A DNA stretch of 64,000 nt, taken from contig NZ_PPTR01000004.1 of NCBI RefSeq assembly GCF_003339845.1, positions 1-64,000 on the forward strand. The letters run 5' to 3'. The notes under the pieces are model-generated. The model worked only from the letters and a program-made list of their open reading frames with translations. It had not been told where the DNA came from and searched no databases. The translations under genes and the position numbers were made by a program. Positions 1 to 9,891 of this stretch are shown in pieces. How positions within the stretch are numbered: position 1 is the first letter of the stretch; the number at the start of each line of letters is the position of its first letter. The stretch comes from Gordonibacter sp. 28C. GTDB lineage: Bacteria > Actinomycetota > Coriobacteriia > Coriobacteriales > Eggerthellaceae.

Positions 1-87
1 CAATAGGCCCTATCCCAGGGCTGGCGGTAGCATGCCCTGCTTCTCTAGGAAAGCGTGAAAAGATGAGTTGACAAAACTATAGAAACA

Positions 88-99
88 CCCCCCCCCCCC
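88..99. repeat. Homopolymer of 12 C
   Basis: Twelve consecutive C residues lie 13 bases after a TTGACA hexamer (69-74). Tracts this long are prone to slipped-strand length change. No gene reading through the tract can be supported, so any phase-variable effect on transcription is inference. Confidence 0.8.
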
Positions 100-336
100 G
101 TGAAGCGATCTCAGCCGGTTTTGCCGGTCGAAAGCGGAGATCAGGAGACCCTCGACACGCTCGCCCGTCGACCCGATCCACTGAGCAGGCATTCCCTAAC
201 AAGCACGAAATTCTCGCTTGCGCGCGCCCGATGGGCTTCACAGGGGATTTTTGTGACTCCCCAGGTCGATTTCGCGCACGAAGCCCACCCATACCTGCGG
301 TTGCGGCGTAGAACCCGCACGCGTTTCGCCTCCGAG

Positions 337-372
337 GGCAAAAGGGCTGGAGCCCGCAACGGGTTCCAGCCC
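337..372 (-). terminator. Terminator of the cysE-ispD-ispF-cysS unit
   Basis: Read on the minus strand, an 11-bp stem (362-372 with 344-354, one mismatch, 7-base loop) is followed directly by TTTT. It lies about 70 bases beyond the cysS stop codon, as expected for an intrinsic terminator. Confidence 0.75.
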
Positions 373-442
373 TCTCTCAACAGGGACTTTTGACGCAGCC
401 CCTTCGAAAACCCGCACCCATCCCAAACGGGATTCGAGTCCG

Positions 443-1954
443 CTAACCCTCGTAGCTGACGCGGGCCCCCTGCGGGGTGTCCTCGATCACGAAGCCCAGG
501 GCGCCGAGGCCGTCGCGCACGGCGTCGGCACGGGCCCAGTCCTTGGCGGCGCGGGCTTCGGTGCGGGCAGCCAGCAGGGCGTCCACAGCCTCGGACGCGC
601 TCGCCCCGTCGTAGCCGGCCACCTCGGCGGCCAGCGCCACGACCTCGGGCGGGTACCCTTCGCCCTCGCCCTCCGCAGCCGCTTCGCCGGCGACCACGTC
701 GACGCCGAACACGCCCAGCAAGTCCACCACCAAGTCGCGCGCGTCGCGCACGGGCGGCACGTCGGACAGGGAAAGCGTCTTGCCCGCCGTCTGGGCGTTC
801 ACGTCGGCGATGAAGTCGAACACCGCACCGAGCGCCTTGCACGTGTTGAAGTCGTCGTCCATGGCCAGGATGAACGCCATCTTGGCCTCGCGCGTGCGGT
901 CCATGAACGCACGCAGATCGAGCGGCGAGGGGATGTCCTGGGCGTTCTCCAGCAGCCAGTCCAGGTTCTTCACGGCGTTCTTGATGCGTCCGAGCGCGGC
1001 GCCCGCCTCGGCCAGGCGGTCCTCGGAGAAATCGAGCGGGCTGCGGTAGTGCGTCTGCAGCATGAGGAAGCGCAGCACGGCCGGATCGGTGGTCTTCAGC
1101 ACGTCGCGCAGCAGCTTGAAGTTGCCCAGCGACTTGCTCATCTTCTCGGAATTGATCTGCAGCATGCCCCCGTGCATCCAGTAGTTCGCGAACGTGCAGC
1201 CGCAGGCGGCCTCGCTCTGGGCGCGCTCGTTCTCATGGTGCGGGAACACCAGATCGCCGCCGCCGCCGTGGATGTCGAACGGCAGGCCCAGGTACTTGCG
1301 CGACATGGCCGAGCACTCGATGTGCCAGCCGGGACGTCCCTGGCCCCAGGGCGATTCCCACGCCGGCTCGCCGGGCTTGGCGGCCTTCCACAGCGCGAAG
1401 TCGAGCGGGTCGCGCTTGCGGTCCTCGATGCCCTTGCCGTCGGCGCGCAGCTCGCGATGCCCGCACTCCATCTCGTCGATGTTGCGGCCCGAGAGCTCGC
1501 CGTACGCGGGAAACGAGCGCACGCTGAAGTACACGTCGCCGTCCACCTCGTAGGCGTGCCCGCCGTCGACGAGCTCCTGGATGAGCTCGATCATGGAAGG
1601 TATTTCCTCCGTGGCCTTCGGGCGGATGTCGGGGTCGAGCACCCCGGCCGCATGCATGTCTTCGATGAACGCCTCGGTGTACTCGGCGGCCACCTCGGCC
1701 GCGCTGCGGCCCTCTTCGTTCGCCTTGCCGATGATCTTGTCGTCCACGTCGGTGACGTTCTGCACGAACGTCACGTCGAAGCCGCGCCACATGAGGTAGC
1801 GGCGGATGACGTCGAACGAGATGAACGTGCGCGCGTTGCCGATGTGGATGTAGTTGTACACGGTGGGGCCGCACACGTACATGCCCACCTTGCCGCGTTC
1901 CTTCGTCTCGAAGTCGACCTTGCTGCGCGTCTTGGTGTTGTAGAGCCTTATCAT
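443..1954 (-). CDS. cysS: Cysteine--tRNA ligase
   Basis: Charges tRNA-Cys with cysteine in the cytoplasm. The 503-aa product is somewhat longer than many CysRS. The class I signatures are visible: [10 protein letters not shown] near residue 35 (HIGH motif) and KMSKS in the second half. The zinc-site elements [16 protein letters not shown] and HHENERAQS are also present. The C-terminus is a helical domain with an Ala/Glu-rich insert. The ATG at 1954 is preceded by GAGGACG. It is the last gene of a minus-strand run cysE-ispD-ispF-cysS and ends at a hairpin terminator. Having serine acetyltransferase upstream ties cysteine synthesis to its use in translation. Confidence 0.97.
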   Translation of the reverse strand: MIRLYNTKTRSKVDFETKERGKVGMYVCGPTVYNYIHIGNARTFISFDVIRRYLMWRGFDVTFVQNVTDVDDKIIGKANEEGRSAAEVAAEYTEAFIEDMHAAGVLDPDIRPKATEEIPSMIELIQELVDGGHAYEVDGDVYFSVRSFPAYGELSGRNIDEMECGHRELRADGKGIEDRKRDPLDFALWKAAKPGEPAWESPWGQGRPGWHIECSAMSRKYLGLPFDIHGGGGDLVFPHHENERAQSEAACGCTFANYWMHGGMLQINSEKMSKSLGNFKLLRDVLKTTDPAVLRFLMLQTHYRSPLDFSEDRLAEAGAALGRIKNAVKNLDWLLENAQDIPSPLDLRAFMDRTREAKMAFILAMDDDFNTCKALGAVFDFIADVNAQTAGKTLSLSDVPPVRDARDLVVDLLGVFGVDVVAGEAAAEGEGEGYPPEVVALAAEVAGYDGASASEAVDALLAARTEARAAKDWARADAVRDGLGALGFVIEDTPQGARVSYEG

Positions 1955-2067
1955 GGCGTCCTCGAATCCTGCTTAGCCCTTGCGCCGCGCTCGCGCGACG
2001 ATGCGTTTCGACCGTAGATTGTAGCACATGAGCGCCGACCCTTCGGCCCTCTCGGGCCGGGTCGGTG

Positions 2068-2571
2068 CTACTTGCCTCGGCACAGCAGGCACACGGCCGT
2101 GGCGGAGATGCCCTCCTCGCGGCCCTCGAACCCCAGGTGCTCGGTGGTGGTGGCCTTCACGCCCACGTTGTCCGCGGAAACGCCCATGGCGGCGGCCAGG
2201 TTCGCGCGCATGGCGTCGCGGTGCGGCGAGAGCTTGGGGGCCTGTGCGGCGATGACGGAATCGACGTCGAGGATGCGGTAGCCCTCCTCGCGCACCTTGG
2301 CCGCCACGGCGGCCAGCAGCTTGAGCGAGTCGGCGCCTTCGTAGGCGGGGTCGGTGTCGGGGAAAAGCTTGCCGATGTCGCCGCCGCGGATGGCGCCGAG
2401 CAGCGCGTCGGACACGGCGTGCGCCAGCACGTCGGCGTCGGAATGGCCCAGCAGGCCGCGCGCATGGGGAATGTCCACCCCGCCCAGGATGAGCTTGCGC
2501 CCCTCGGCGAACGCGTGCACGTCATAGCCCTGCCCGATGCGCAGGCCGGCGGGATCGAACGAGCCGCTCAC
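2068..2571 (-). CDS. ispF: 2-C-methyl-D-erythritol 2,4-cyclodiphosphate synthase
   Basis: Cyclises CDP-methylerythritol 2-phosphate to MEcPP in the MEP isoprenoid pathway. The product is 167 aa, close to the family norm of about 160. The N-terminal GQGYDVHAF carries the metal-binding Asp and His, [13 protein letters not shown] supplies a further metal His, and [12 protein letters not shown] and [17 protein letters not shown] are the typical C-terminal motifs. The start is GTG at 2571, which overlaps the ispD stop codon (GTGA), indicating translational coupling. A longer upstream frame exists but only shadows ispD and cysE. Confidence 0.95.
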   Translation of the reverse strand: MSGSFDPAGLRIGQGYDVHAFAEGRKLILGGVDIPHARGLLGHSDADVLAHAVSDALLGAIRGGDIGKLFPDTDPAYEGADSLKLLAAVAAKVREEGYRILDVDSVIAAQAPKLSPHRDAMRANLAAAMGVSADNVGVKATTTEHLGFEGREEGISATAVCLLCRGK

Positions 2572-3410
2572 TGCTCGAGGTCCTTCAGGTAGATGGCACG
2601 CACGGCGGCGGCCAGCATGAGGTAGTCCTCGGGCACGGTGAGCTTGATGTTGTCGCGCTTGCCCTCGACCACGAGCACGCGACCGCCCAGCCGCTCGATG
2701 AGCGACGAGTCGTCCGTGCCCACGAAGCCGTCCGAGAGCGCCGAGGCGTGCGCGCGACGGTAGATGCCGGCACGGAACACCTGCGGCGTTTGGGCGTTCC
2801 AGAACACGCGGCGGTCGGGGGTGCCCACGATCACGCCGTTCTCCACCACCTTGAGCGTGTCCACGGCCGGATGGGCCACCACGGCGCCGTCGCAGTCGAT
2901 GTTGCCCTTGAGCGTGGCGATGGCGTGGCCGATGAGCTCGGGCGAGATGAGCGGCCGGGCGCCGTCGTGCAGGATGACGTAGTCGTACTCGTCCGGCACG
3001 AACTCGAGCCCCGAGAACGCCGACTCCTGCCGGCTGGGGCCCGAAGGCGCAACCACGACGGGCGTGACGAATGGGAACGGATCGATGGCCTTCTTGAGGT
3101 ACTCGTCGCAGCGTTCGTCGGGGCACACGATGACGATGAGGCCGATGTCGCCCACCGCGTCGAACGCCTCGGCCGACCACGTGAGGATGGGCTTGCCGGC
3201 TATCTCCACCAGCTGCTTGCCGCCCTCCTTGCCGAAGCGCTCCCCCGTGCCTCCCGCCAAGATGATGGCCGCCGTCCGGGGGTTCTTGTCGACCTCGCCC
3301 TTCAGTCCGTGCAAAGACTGCGCCAGCGTGTCGATGTCGAGGGCGTCCTCCGCGAGCTCCGGTGCCCGCAGCACCGCCGATGAGAACACCGGGTCTATTG
3401 TCTGTGTCAT
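2568..3410 (-). CDS. ispD: 2-C-methyl-D-erythritol 4-phosphate cytidylyltransferase
   Basis: Transfers CMP to methylerythritol 4-phosphate in the MEP pathway. The nucleotidyltransferase fold begins with [14 protein letters not shown] and continues with [23 protein letters not shown] and WNAQTPQVF. The chosen ATG at 3410 has AGAGGG upstream and gives 280 aa. That leaves an N-terminal extension of about 45 residues before the catalytic domain, beyond the usual 230-aa protein; its role is unknown. An alternative start at 3446 would add 12 residues. It is directly coupled to ispF and follows cysE. Confidence 0.95.
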   Translation of the reverse strand: MTQTIDPVFSSAVLRAPELAEDALDIDTLAQSLHGLKGEVDKNPRTAAIILAGGTGERFGKEGGKQLVEIAGKPILTWSAEAFDAVGDIGLIVIVCPDERCDEYLKKAIDPFPFVTPVVVAPSGPSRQESAFSGLEFVPDEYDYVILHDGARPLISPELIGHAIATLKGNIDCDGAVVAHPAVDTLKVVENGVIVGTPDRRVFWNAQTPQVFRAGIYRRAHASALSDGFVGTDDSSLIERLGGRVLVVEGKRDNIKLTVPEDYLMLAAAVRAIYLKDLEQ

Positions 3411-3479
3411 CAAGATCCCTCTTCCCGCCTTTTGTCGCTCTTCCATTGCCGCGCGCCCCTCGGAAGCCTCCGAAGGGCC

Positions 3480-4424
3480 CTAGTCCCGCTCGTCCGGCTG
3501 GCGGACGCTGATCTCCTGCGCCTTCAACGACACGCGGGAGTGGGGCGGCACCGACGAGGTGACGAACGCCGAACCCGCGATGACCGACCCGGCCCCGATC
3601 ACCGTTTCCCCGCCCAGAACCGAGGCGTTGGAGTAGATGGTCACGTCGTCCTCGATGGTGGGATGGCGCTTCACCCCGGCAAGCCGCTGCCCGCCGCGCG
3701 TGGACAGGGCGCCCAGCGTGACGCCCTGGTACAGCTTCACGTGGTCGCCGATGACGGTGGTCTCGCCGATGACCACGCCCGTACCGTGATCGATGAAGAA
3801 GTACTCGCCGATCTGGGCGCCGGCGCCGATGTCGATGCCCGTGCCGCTGTGCGCCAGCTCGGTCATGATGCGCGGGATGATGGGCACGTTCTGCTCGTAG
3901 AGCACGTGCGCGATGCGGTACACGTAGATGGCGTACAGGCCGGGGTACGAGAAGATGACCTCCTCCTTCGACCCGGCCGCCGGATCGCCGTCGTACAGAG
4001 CCTGCACGTCGGTGAGCAGCACCCGCTGTATGCTGGGAAGCTCGTCGAAGAACACCGTGCACACTTCCGAGGCGCGCTCGCAGATGTGCTCGGGCGTGGT
4101 GCCGCCGCACAGGTGGCGCGCCGGATCGGCCTCCGCGGCTTCGCGATCGTCGGAGGTGTACGTCATGGCGAGGACGATCTGCTCGCGCAGCACCCGCTCG
4201 ATCTGGATGAGCGTCTCGCCGATGAAGTACTCCGGGCTGGTGGACGGCGTCAGCATCTCCTCGCCGAAGTAACCCGGGAACAGCACCCGGCGCAAGTCTT
4301 TGATCACGCTCTTCACGGCCGAGCGGCTGGGAAACCGCCGTCCGGGCTTCGTGAAGAATATCTCGTCGGCCTCGTAGTTCTTCTCGATGCTTTTCACGAT
4401 GCGATCGAGGTTGTCTCCGAACAT
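3480..4424 (-). CDS. cysE: Serine O-acetyltransferase (EpsC/CysE type)
   Basis: Makes O-acetylserine from serine and acetyl-CoA, the committed step of cysteine synthesis. The 314-aa product has a helical N-terminal half and a left-handed beta-helix of hexapeptide repeats from about residue 190 ([30 protein letters not shown]). The active-site region [12 protein letters not shown] and the [20 protein letters not shown] stretch are characteristic. The ATG at 4424 has a strong AGGAGG; a more upstream ATG lacks one. The long N-terminal form matches the 'EpsC' group rather than the short Bacillus enzyme. It sits upstream of ispD-ispF-cysS on the same strand. Confidence 0.93.
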   Translation of the reverse strand: MFGDNLDRIVKSIEKNYEADEIFFTKPGRRFPSRSAVKSVIKDLRRVLFPGYFGEEMLTPSTSPEYFIGETLIQIERVLREQIVLAMTYTSDDREAAEADPARHLCGGTTPEHICERASEVCTVFFDELPSIQRVLLTDVQALYDGDPAAGSKEEVIFSYPGLYAIYVYRIAHVLYEQNVPIIPRIMTELAHSGTGIDIGAGAQIGEYFFIDHGTGVVIGETTVIGDHVKLYQGVTLGALSTRGGQRLAGVKRHPTIEDDVTIYSNASVLGGETVIGAGSVIAGSAFVTSSVPPHSRVSLKAQEISVRQPDERD

Positions 4425-4551
4425 GGAACCTCCTGGAATCGGTTGTCCGCTGCGCCTCCCGCAGCGCGCCCCGCCCTCGCGCGCCGGCACGGCTGCCCTT
4501 CGGTCGGCTTGCGACGTGCCCAGTATACGACAAATGTGAGCTCAGGGCATA

Positions 4552-4600
4552 AGAAACCCCTGCTCCTCGGGCTTCGGTTCCCAACCCAAGGAGCAGGGGC
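4552..4600 (-). terminator. clpC terminator
   Basis: On the minus strand CCCCTGCTCCT (4589-4599) pairs with AGGAGCAGGGG (4557-4567) and is followed by TTTCTT. It is an 11-bp perfect stem placed just after the clpC stop codon. Confidence 0.85.
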
Positions 4601-4616
4601 GATCAAAGAGGCGAAG

Positions 4617-7181
4617 CTAGTCGGACGCGCCGCCCGACATGGAGCCGCCGCTGCTCACGCCGGCATGGCCCAAGTCGTAGTTCGTCAGCAGCAGTTCGGC
4701 GTCCCGTGCTATGCTGTCGCGTTTCCGAGGCTCCGGGATAGCCCCCGAACCCTGGGTGAACACCAGCTCGCCGTCCACCGCGTCCACGTCGATGATGGAG
4801 CCGCTGGCCCACTTGCCCTCGAGGATCTCCTCGGACAGCGGGTCCTCCAGCAAACGCTGGATGGCGCGACGCAACGGGCGCGCGCCGAACGTGGCGTCGG
4901 TGCCCTCCTTCGCCACGAGCTTGCACGCAGCGTCGGTCAGGTTGATGGACATGTTCTGCGCGATCAGACGCTCGCGCAAATCGGCCACCATGAGCTTCAC
5001 GATCTCGGCGATCTGCTCGTCGTTCAGGCTCTTGAACACGATGATCTCGTCGATGCGGTTCAGGAACTCGGGCCTGAACAGCTTCTTCATCTCGGACATG
5101 ACGCGGCTCTTGATCTCCTTGTCGGAGAGGCCCGCGTGCTCCTCAGTGGAGAAGCCCAGCGTGGTGGGTTGCGCGATCTCGCGCGCTCCCACGTTCGACG
5201 TCATGATGATGACCGTGTTGCGGAAGTCGACCGTGCGGCCCTGCGCGTCCGTCAAGCGGCCCTCCTCCAGGATCTGGAGCAGGATGTTGAACACGTCGGG
5301 GTGCGCCTTCTCGATCTCGTCGAACAGCACGACCGAGTAGGGGCGCTGGCGCACGGCCTTCGTCAGCTGGCCGCCCTCGTCGAAGCCCACGTAGCCCGGG
5401 GGCGAGCCCACGAGGCGCGACACACTGTGCTTCTCCATGTACTCCGACATATCGAACGAAAGCAGCGCGTCCTCGGAGTTGAACAGGAACTCGGCCAGCG
5501 CCTTCGACAGCTCCGTCTTGCCCACGCCCGAGGGGCCCAGGAAGATGAACGAGCCGGCGGGGCGCTTCGGGTCCTTGAGCCCCGAACGCGAGCGGCGGAT
5601 GGCCTTCGACAGCGCCGTGACGGCCTCTTCCTGGCCGATCACGCGCTCGTGCAGCACGCTTTCCATGCGCAGCAGCTTCTCGGTCTCGGCCTCGGTGAGG
5701 TTGCTCACGGGCACGCCCGTGGTCATGGACACCACGTCGGCGATGTCCTCCACCGTGACCTGCTGGATGGTCTTCTGGGCGTTCTCCTCCCAGTCCTTCT
5801 CGGCCTGCTGCCGCTTCTCCTTGAGCTTGGCCTCCTCGTCGCGCAGCTGGGCGGCGCGCTCGAAGTCCTGCGCCGCGATGGCGCTGTCCTTCTCGCCGCG
5901 GAGCTTGCGCAGCTCCTCGTCCAGCTCGCGCAACTCCTTCGGCAACGTCATGTTGCGGATGCGCATGCGGGCGCCGGCCTCGTCGAGCACGTCGATGGCC
6001 TTGTCGGGCAGGTAGCGGTCCTGGATGTAGCGATCGGCCAGCGTCACGGCCGCCTGCAGCGCCTCGTCGGTGAAGTGCACCTGGTGGTGCGCCTCGTAGC
6101 GGTCGCGCAGGCCCTCCATGATGCGCAGCGCCTGCTCCTCGTTCGGCTCGCCCACGGTGATGGGCTGGAAGCGACGCTCGAGCGCGGAGTCCTTCTCCAG
6201 GTGCTTGCGGTACTCGTCGATGGTGGTGGCGCCGATGACCTGGATCTCGCCGCGGGACAGCGGCGGCTTCAGGATGGCGGCGGCGTCGATGGAGCCCTCG
6301 GCCGAGCCCGCGCCGATGAGCGTGTGCATCTCGTCGATGAACAGGATGATGTCGCCCGCGTCCATGACCTCCTTGATGCACTTCTTCAAGCGCTCCTCGA
6401 ACTCGCCGCGGTACTTCGAGCCCGCCACGAGCGCGGACACGTCGAGCGTGAACAGACGCTTGTCGCGCAGGATGTCCGGCACCTGGTTCGACACGATGAG
6501 CTGCGCCAGGCCTTCGGCCACGGCCGTCTTGCCCACGCCGGGCTCGCCGATGAGCAGCGGGTTGTTCTTCTGGCGGCGGGAGAGCACCTGCATGACGCGC
6601 TCGATCTCGCCCGCGCGGCCGATGACCGGGTCGAGCTTGCCGTCGCGCGCCTTCTTCGTGAGGTCGGTGCCGAACTCCTTCAGCACGCTGTCCGACGCGT
6701 TGCCCTGGGGGTCGAACGCGTTGCGGCCGGCGTACACGGGGCTCTGGCCCACCAGGTCGTTCAGCGCGCTGCGCACGTCGTCGCCGGACACGCCCAGGCG
6801 CGTGAGCACCTCGAGCGCCGTGCCGTCGCCCTCGCGCACGATGCCCAGCAGCAAATGCTCGGTGGATATGTAGGATTGGCCCATCTGCATGGCCTCGCGC
6901 AGGGAGTTCTCCAGCACGCGCTTGACGCGCGGGGTGAAGGACAGGTGCCCGGACACGTCGGTGTCCTCGTCGATGGCCACCACTTGGCGGATGGCCTGCA
7001 CGACTCCGTCGTACTTCACGTTCAGGCGGTCGAGGGCCTGGGCCGCCAGGCCGTCCTTCTCTTGTATAAGGCCGAGCAGGATATGCTCGGTGCCCACGTA
7101 GGGCTGATGAAGCGAGCGGGCTTCGTCCTGTGCCAGGACGAGCACCTTGCGCGCCTTGTCGGTGAACTTCTCAAATGACAT
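4617..7181 (-). CDS. clpC: ATP-dependent Clp protease ATP-binding subunit ClpC
   Basis: Hexameric AAA+ unfoldase that feeds substrates to ClpP and takes part in heat-shock protein quality control. The 854-aa form shows two N-terminal Clp repeats (start [20 protein letters not shown]), a first AAA module with Walker [14 protein letters not shown], a UVR/M-domain coiled coil ([18 protein letters not shown]), a second AAA module with [16 protein letters not shown], and a C-terminal D2-small domain. No ctsR or mcsAB gene is adjacent. A CIRCE element upstream implies HrcA control. An in-frame ATG at 7226, 15 codons upstream, has a better Shine-Dalgarno (AGAGGAG, 7-base gap) that lies inside CIRCE. 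Homology favours 7181, but the longer start is possible. Confidence 0.97.
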   Translation of the reverse strand: MSFEKFTDKARKVLVLAQDEARSLHQPYVGTEHILLGLIQEKDGLAAQALDRLNVKYDGVVQAIRQVVAIDEDTDVSGHLSFTPRVKRVLENSLREAMQMGQSYISTEHLLLGIVREGDGTALEVLTRLGVSGDDVRSALNDLVGQSPVYAGRNAFDPQGNASDSVLKEFGTDLTKKARDGKLDPVIGRAGEIERVMQVLSRRQKNNPLLIGEPGVGKTAVAEGLAQLIVSNQVPDILRDKRLFTLDVSALVAGSKYRGEFEERLKKCIKEVMDAGDIILFIDEMHTLIGAGSAEGSIDAAAILKPPLSRGEIQVIGATTIDEYRKHLEKDSALERRFQPITVGEPNEEQALRIMEGLRDRYEAHHQVHFTDEALQAAVTLADRYIQDRYLPDKAIDVLDEAGARMRIRNMTLPKELRELDEELRKLRGEKDSAIAAQDFERAAQLRDEEAKLKEKRQQAEKDWEENAQKTIQQVTVEDIADVVSMTTGVPVSNLTEAETEKLLRMESVLHERVIGQEEAVTALSKAIRRSRSGLKDPKRPAGSFIFLGPSGVGKTELSKALAEFLFNSEDALLSFDMSEYMEKHSVSRLVGSPPGYVGFDEGGQLTKAVRQRPYSVVLFDEIEKAHPDVFNILLQILEEGRLTDAQGRTVDFRNTVIIMTSNVGAREIAQPTTLGFSTEEHAGLSDKEIKSRVMSEMKKLFRPEFLNRIDEIIVFKSLNDEQIAEIVKLMVADLRERLIAQNMSINLTDAACKLVAKEGTDATFGARPLRRAIQRLLEDPLSEEILEGKWASGSIIDVDAVDGELVFTQGSGAIPEPRKRDSIARDAELLLTNYDLGHAGVSSGGSMSGGASD

Positions 7182-7227
7182 GCTAGCCTCTATTCTCGCA
7201 GAGTCTATCGTATGGTTCCGTGCCATT

Positions 7228-7254
7228 TTAGCACTCCTCTTATGAGAGTGCCAA
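7228..7254 (-). promoter_or_regulatory. CIRCE operator of clpC
   Basis: TTAGCACTC (7228-7236), nine bases, then GAGTGCCAA (7246-7254). This matches the HrcA operator TTAGCACTC-N9-GAGTGCTAA with one mismatch. It sits just downstream of the probable -10, where HrcA binding would block transcription. Confidence 0.9.
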
Positions 7255-7259
7255 TACAG

Positions 7260-7289
7260 CATATAGCCGCGTACACGTCCGCTCCACAA
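7260..7289 (-). promoter_or_regulatory. Probable clpC promoter
   Basis: On the minus strand TTGTGG (7289-7284) and TATATG (7265-7260) are 18 bases apart, immediately before the CIRCE element. It resembles a weak sigma-A promoter; the placement relative to CIRCE supports it. Confidence 0.5.
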
Positions 7290-7400
7290 GCGCAGGCGGT
7301 CATGACCAATCCATCCTATCACGACCCTCGCCGACACGCCCCCGTGCCCCCGGATGCCTCCAAAAGTGCTCACTTTTGACGAGTGTTTGAAACGTGCGCG

Positions 7401-7435
7401 AAAAAAACCGCCCGAGCGACGTTGCGCCCGGGCGG
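7401..7435 (-). terminator. Terminator of the papain-like peptidase gene
   Basis: On the minus strand CCGCCCG (7435-7429) pairs with CGGGCGG (7414-7408) and is followed by TTTTTTT. It is a classic intrinsic terminator about 115 bases past the peptidase stop. The rest of the 7182-7548 gap holds only this and the clpC promoter region. Confidence 0.88.
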
Positions 7436-7548
7436 CGGAGAATGCGCCGTCGAGATAGTCTTTGTGCTGCCCGCCCAGAAATCGATCGCCGAGTAGAAGC
7501 CTGCGGGCTACCAAGCTGCGATTTTGCAGGTTGACAGCCCATGGCCGC

Positions 7549-9702
7549 TCAGCGTTGGCACCTGCCCGTTCTGCGCATCGCCGCAAAAGCCGCGAGGGCA
7601 CCGAGCGCGGAAAACTCGATCAGGAAGATCGGAAGACCGGGCTGTGCCCTATCACCCGTTTTAGCGAGCGCGGACGCGTCCGAAGCGGATGCGTCGGAGT
7701 TGGCGGGCCCATCGGGGCCCTCGGGAGCAACGGGAACCGTTGGCTCTTCGGGCACCGTCGGCTCTTCGATGGTCACGGGGTCGGAGTACGCCTTGATGGA
7801 GAAGTTGTCGTATTCGACTTTGCCCTCGCTGCTGGCCTCGATCGATCGGACGACGTCGGACCAATCCTCCCATTCGTAATCGTCGTTCGCACCGCGGCGC
7901 GCGCCCGCATAGCTTTCGCCGGGATTGACGATGCCCACCGAATAGCTGGCAGCTCCCGCCACGGACGGAGAGAAGGCCGGCGAGGGATTGTTCAGGGAGT
8001 TCCCCATGCCTGCTTGCATATAGGAGCTGCCGCCCTCGCCTCCCGCTCGCTGCGTGACCACGACGGAATACGGCTGGCCCTCCTCCATGACGAAGTCGTC
8101 ATCGTCCACGCCGAACTCCCTGAGCTCTATGCGGTGATACCCGCCGTATTCGAACGTCGCAGTTTCGGGAACGTCCAAAACGGGCGTGCCGTCGACGGGA
8201 CTTTCAAACCCCTCGTTCAAGCGGTAGACCTGCACCTCAACCGTCGTGCCGGGAGTGCCGGTTGCAACGCCCACCGCGCGAAGCATCTGATCGGAAGATG
8301 CCGTGAACACGTTCGCCATGGCAACGTCGTCGACGCCTATCTCCGAAGCGAACATGTCGTTGTATCCGGAGGTGGTCATGAAGTCGTGCTGGTCGATGAT
8401 GATGGATTCTATCTCCGCTTCGCTCGCCGTTATGTCGAAATCGAACGTTTCCACCATGCAGATGCTTTTGTCGCAGTAGGACAGATAGAAGTAACCGCTG
8501 CCGTCGATGCCCCAATCTCCCCAGTTGGGCGAGTCCTCCTCGGCCGACCCCCAACTGTTCTTCACAATCCATGCGCCGTCAACACTGGGGATGCGGTTGG
8601 AGGCGTCGGCTATTGCCCGCCCTTGTTCGTTTAGCTCCTTCGTCACGTCTCCGTCTACGAAGTACTGCGCGTCAAGCTCGCCCTCGTCGGTGGTAAGGCC
8701 GGGCTCGAACAAGTACCTGCTGTAAGCGTTGTCCCAGCCCACGATGCTGACCAAGTGGGTGATGCCGGTATTCTCGTCGCAGGTGTAGTGGGCCCAAGAG
8801 GCTGGATTGATGTAGGTGGAGGGGCCCGCCTGCCCCGGCACCGACATGTCGGCGTAGATGGCCGCCGTCGTCGCGCGCCCTGCCGTCAGCTCGCCTTTGA
8901 TGGCTTCGACGCCTTCCGGGTTCGCGTTGGCGGAGTCGGGCAGAACGAAGGTGTTCTCGAGTTCGAAGGTGTACGCGTAGCGGTCTTCGTCGTCGAGCGA
9001 CCAGTCGTCTTGGGGGCTGTAGCACCACTTGTCCGACCCCATGGGCTGCTTGATTTCCCCTTTGCCCTTGTAGGGCGCGTACTCTTCAAGAAGGGGGCCG
9101 GTTCCGCTGGCTAAAACCGACGTCGCCAAGGCGGCGGAGCCGCCCGCGTCCAAACGGTAGCTGCCGATGGCGTCGTCGATGCTCTCCCCCGTCGTGGTCG
9201 AAACCCAATGGCGCCCCTCGCCTCTTTGCGCGGGATAGAACTCGTCGTCGTCGGGCAGCGCGGTGACGGCGAACCAACCCACCTGAAGCTCCGACAAATC
9301 CAGATTCTCCGCAGTGTAGTAGCCGGACTCCGCTATGATGCTCGATTCCGCCGCGTTCGCCGTACCGAAGCTCCAGCAGGTGCTCCAAGGGTTTTGCAGC
9401 TTAACCGGCGTTACGAGGCTTTCGCCGAAGCCGTTGCTGTCTCCGTCCCGCAAATCGAACTTCTCCGGGAAAGCCCCTCCGTTTGCAAACGGCATGATGC
9501 CCGATGAGAACACGCTCTTATCGAACAGAGCCGACATGTTGCCGCTCGCCTGGTCCACGCGCTGCAAGGCCGCGCTGTCCTTTGCGGCGAACCGTTCGAC
9601 CACGCGGTCGAACGCGGAGGCTTCGGCGGCGAGTGCGGGTGCGGGGCAGAGCCCCGCGCAAAGCGCAACCGAAACCGCAACGCCCAACAACCTGTTTCTC
9701 AT
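7549..9702 (-). CDS. Secreted papain-like (C1A) peptidase with lectin-like domain and sortase-type tail
   Basis: A 717-aa exported cysteine peptidase. It has a Sec signal peptide (residues 1-26, cleavage after ALA). The C1A catalytic signature is complete: NPWSTCWSFGTANAAES (Cys109), GITHLVSIVGWD (His316) and IVKNSWG (Asn382). The region after Asn382 resembles the lectin-like C-terminal domain found in actinobacterial and clostridial surface peptidases. A Pro/Glu/Val-rich stalk follows, then LAKTG near residue 680, a hydrophobic segment and a basic end (MRRTGRCQR), which is the plan of a sortase anchor with a non-canonical LAKTG motif. ATG 9702 has AAGGAGA. It is probably cell-wall attached, perhaps by the class B sortase encoded at 30.8 kb. 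Substrate unknown. Confidence 0.88.
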   Translation of the reverse strand: MRNRLLGVAVSVALCAGLCPAPALAAEASAFDRVVERFAAKDSAALQRVDQASGNMSALFDKSVFSSGIMPFANGGAFPEKFDLRDGDSNGFGESLVTPVKLQNPWSTCWSFGTANAAESSIIAESGYYTAENLDLSELQVGWFAVTALPDDDEFYPAQRGEGRHWVSTTTGESIDDAIGSYRLDAGGSAALATSVLASGTGPLLEEYAPYKGKGEIKQPMGSDKWCYSPQDDWSLDDEDRYAYTFELENTFVLPDSANANPEGVEAIKGELTAGRATTAAIYADMSVPGQAGPSTYINPASWAHYTCDENTGITHLVSIVGWDNAYSRYLFEPGLTTDEGELDAQYFVDGDVTKELNEQGRAIADASNRIPSVDGAWIVKNSWGSAEEDSPNWGDWGIDGSGYFYLSYCDKSICMVETFDFDITASEAEIESIIIDQHDFMTTSGYNDMFASEIGVDDVAMANVFTASSDQMLRAVGVATGTPGTTVEVQVYRLNEGFESPVDGTPVLDVPETATFEYGGYHRIELREFGVDDDDFVMEEGQPYSVVVTQRAGGEGGSSYMQAGMGNSLNNPSPAFSPSVAGAASYSVGIVNPGESYAGARRGANDDYEWEDWSDVVRSIEASSEGKVEYDNFSIKAYSDPVTIEEPTVPEEPTVPVAPEGPDGPANSDASASDASALAKTGDRAQPGLPIFLIEFSALGALAAFAAMRRTGRCQR

Positions 9703-9891
9703 GCTGATCTTCTCCTTCACAAATCGGCGAAAAAGCCGCAAAGGCCTTGTGCAACTCACCATCCATCGAAGGTTAAAACAGCATATGCAACAAATGGACA
9801 ACAAAAATTATCGGTATAGGCGACCGACCGCGGGCCGCGCAGCAGCTTGCGGGGCGGCGGCCCCGTTCGAATTCGTTTGCCCCTCGACGCC

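Larger units (their letters stand above)
1..442. other. Non-coding stretch downstream of cysS
   Basis: No convincing gene is seen here. It holds a run of 12 C at 88-99, a TTGACA hexamer at 69-74, and a nested inverted repeat: TGGGCTTC at 232-239 pairs with GAAGCCCA at 280-287, and GGGGA at 243-247 pairs with TCCCC at 258-262. A terminator-like hairpin lies at 344-372. Short open frames cross the C run on both strands but have no ribosome binding site or recognisable domain. The nested hairpin could be a structured RNA or a repeat remnant; the sequence alone cannot decide. Confidence 0.5.

Noticed and set aside
10-192. Minus-strand frame reading through the C12 tract
   Set aside because: No ribosome site or homologous feature; its frame depends on tract length. 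Kept only as a slippage observation.
425-450. tRNA T-arm-like GGATTCGAGTCC next to the cysS stop
   Set aside because: The flanking bases do not form the five-pair T stem and no other tRNA arms can be folded nearby.
3432-7178. Very long open frame on the plus strand opposite clpC and cysE
   Set aside because: It is antisense to well-identified genes, with His/Leu/Val/Arg-rich low-complexity translation typical of GC-rich shadow frames and no domain or ribosome site.
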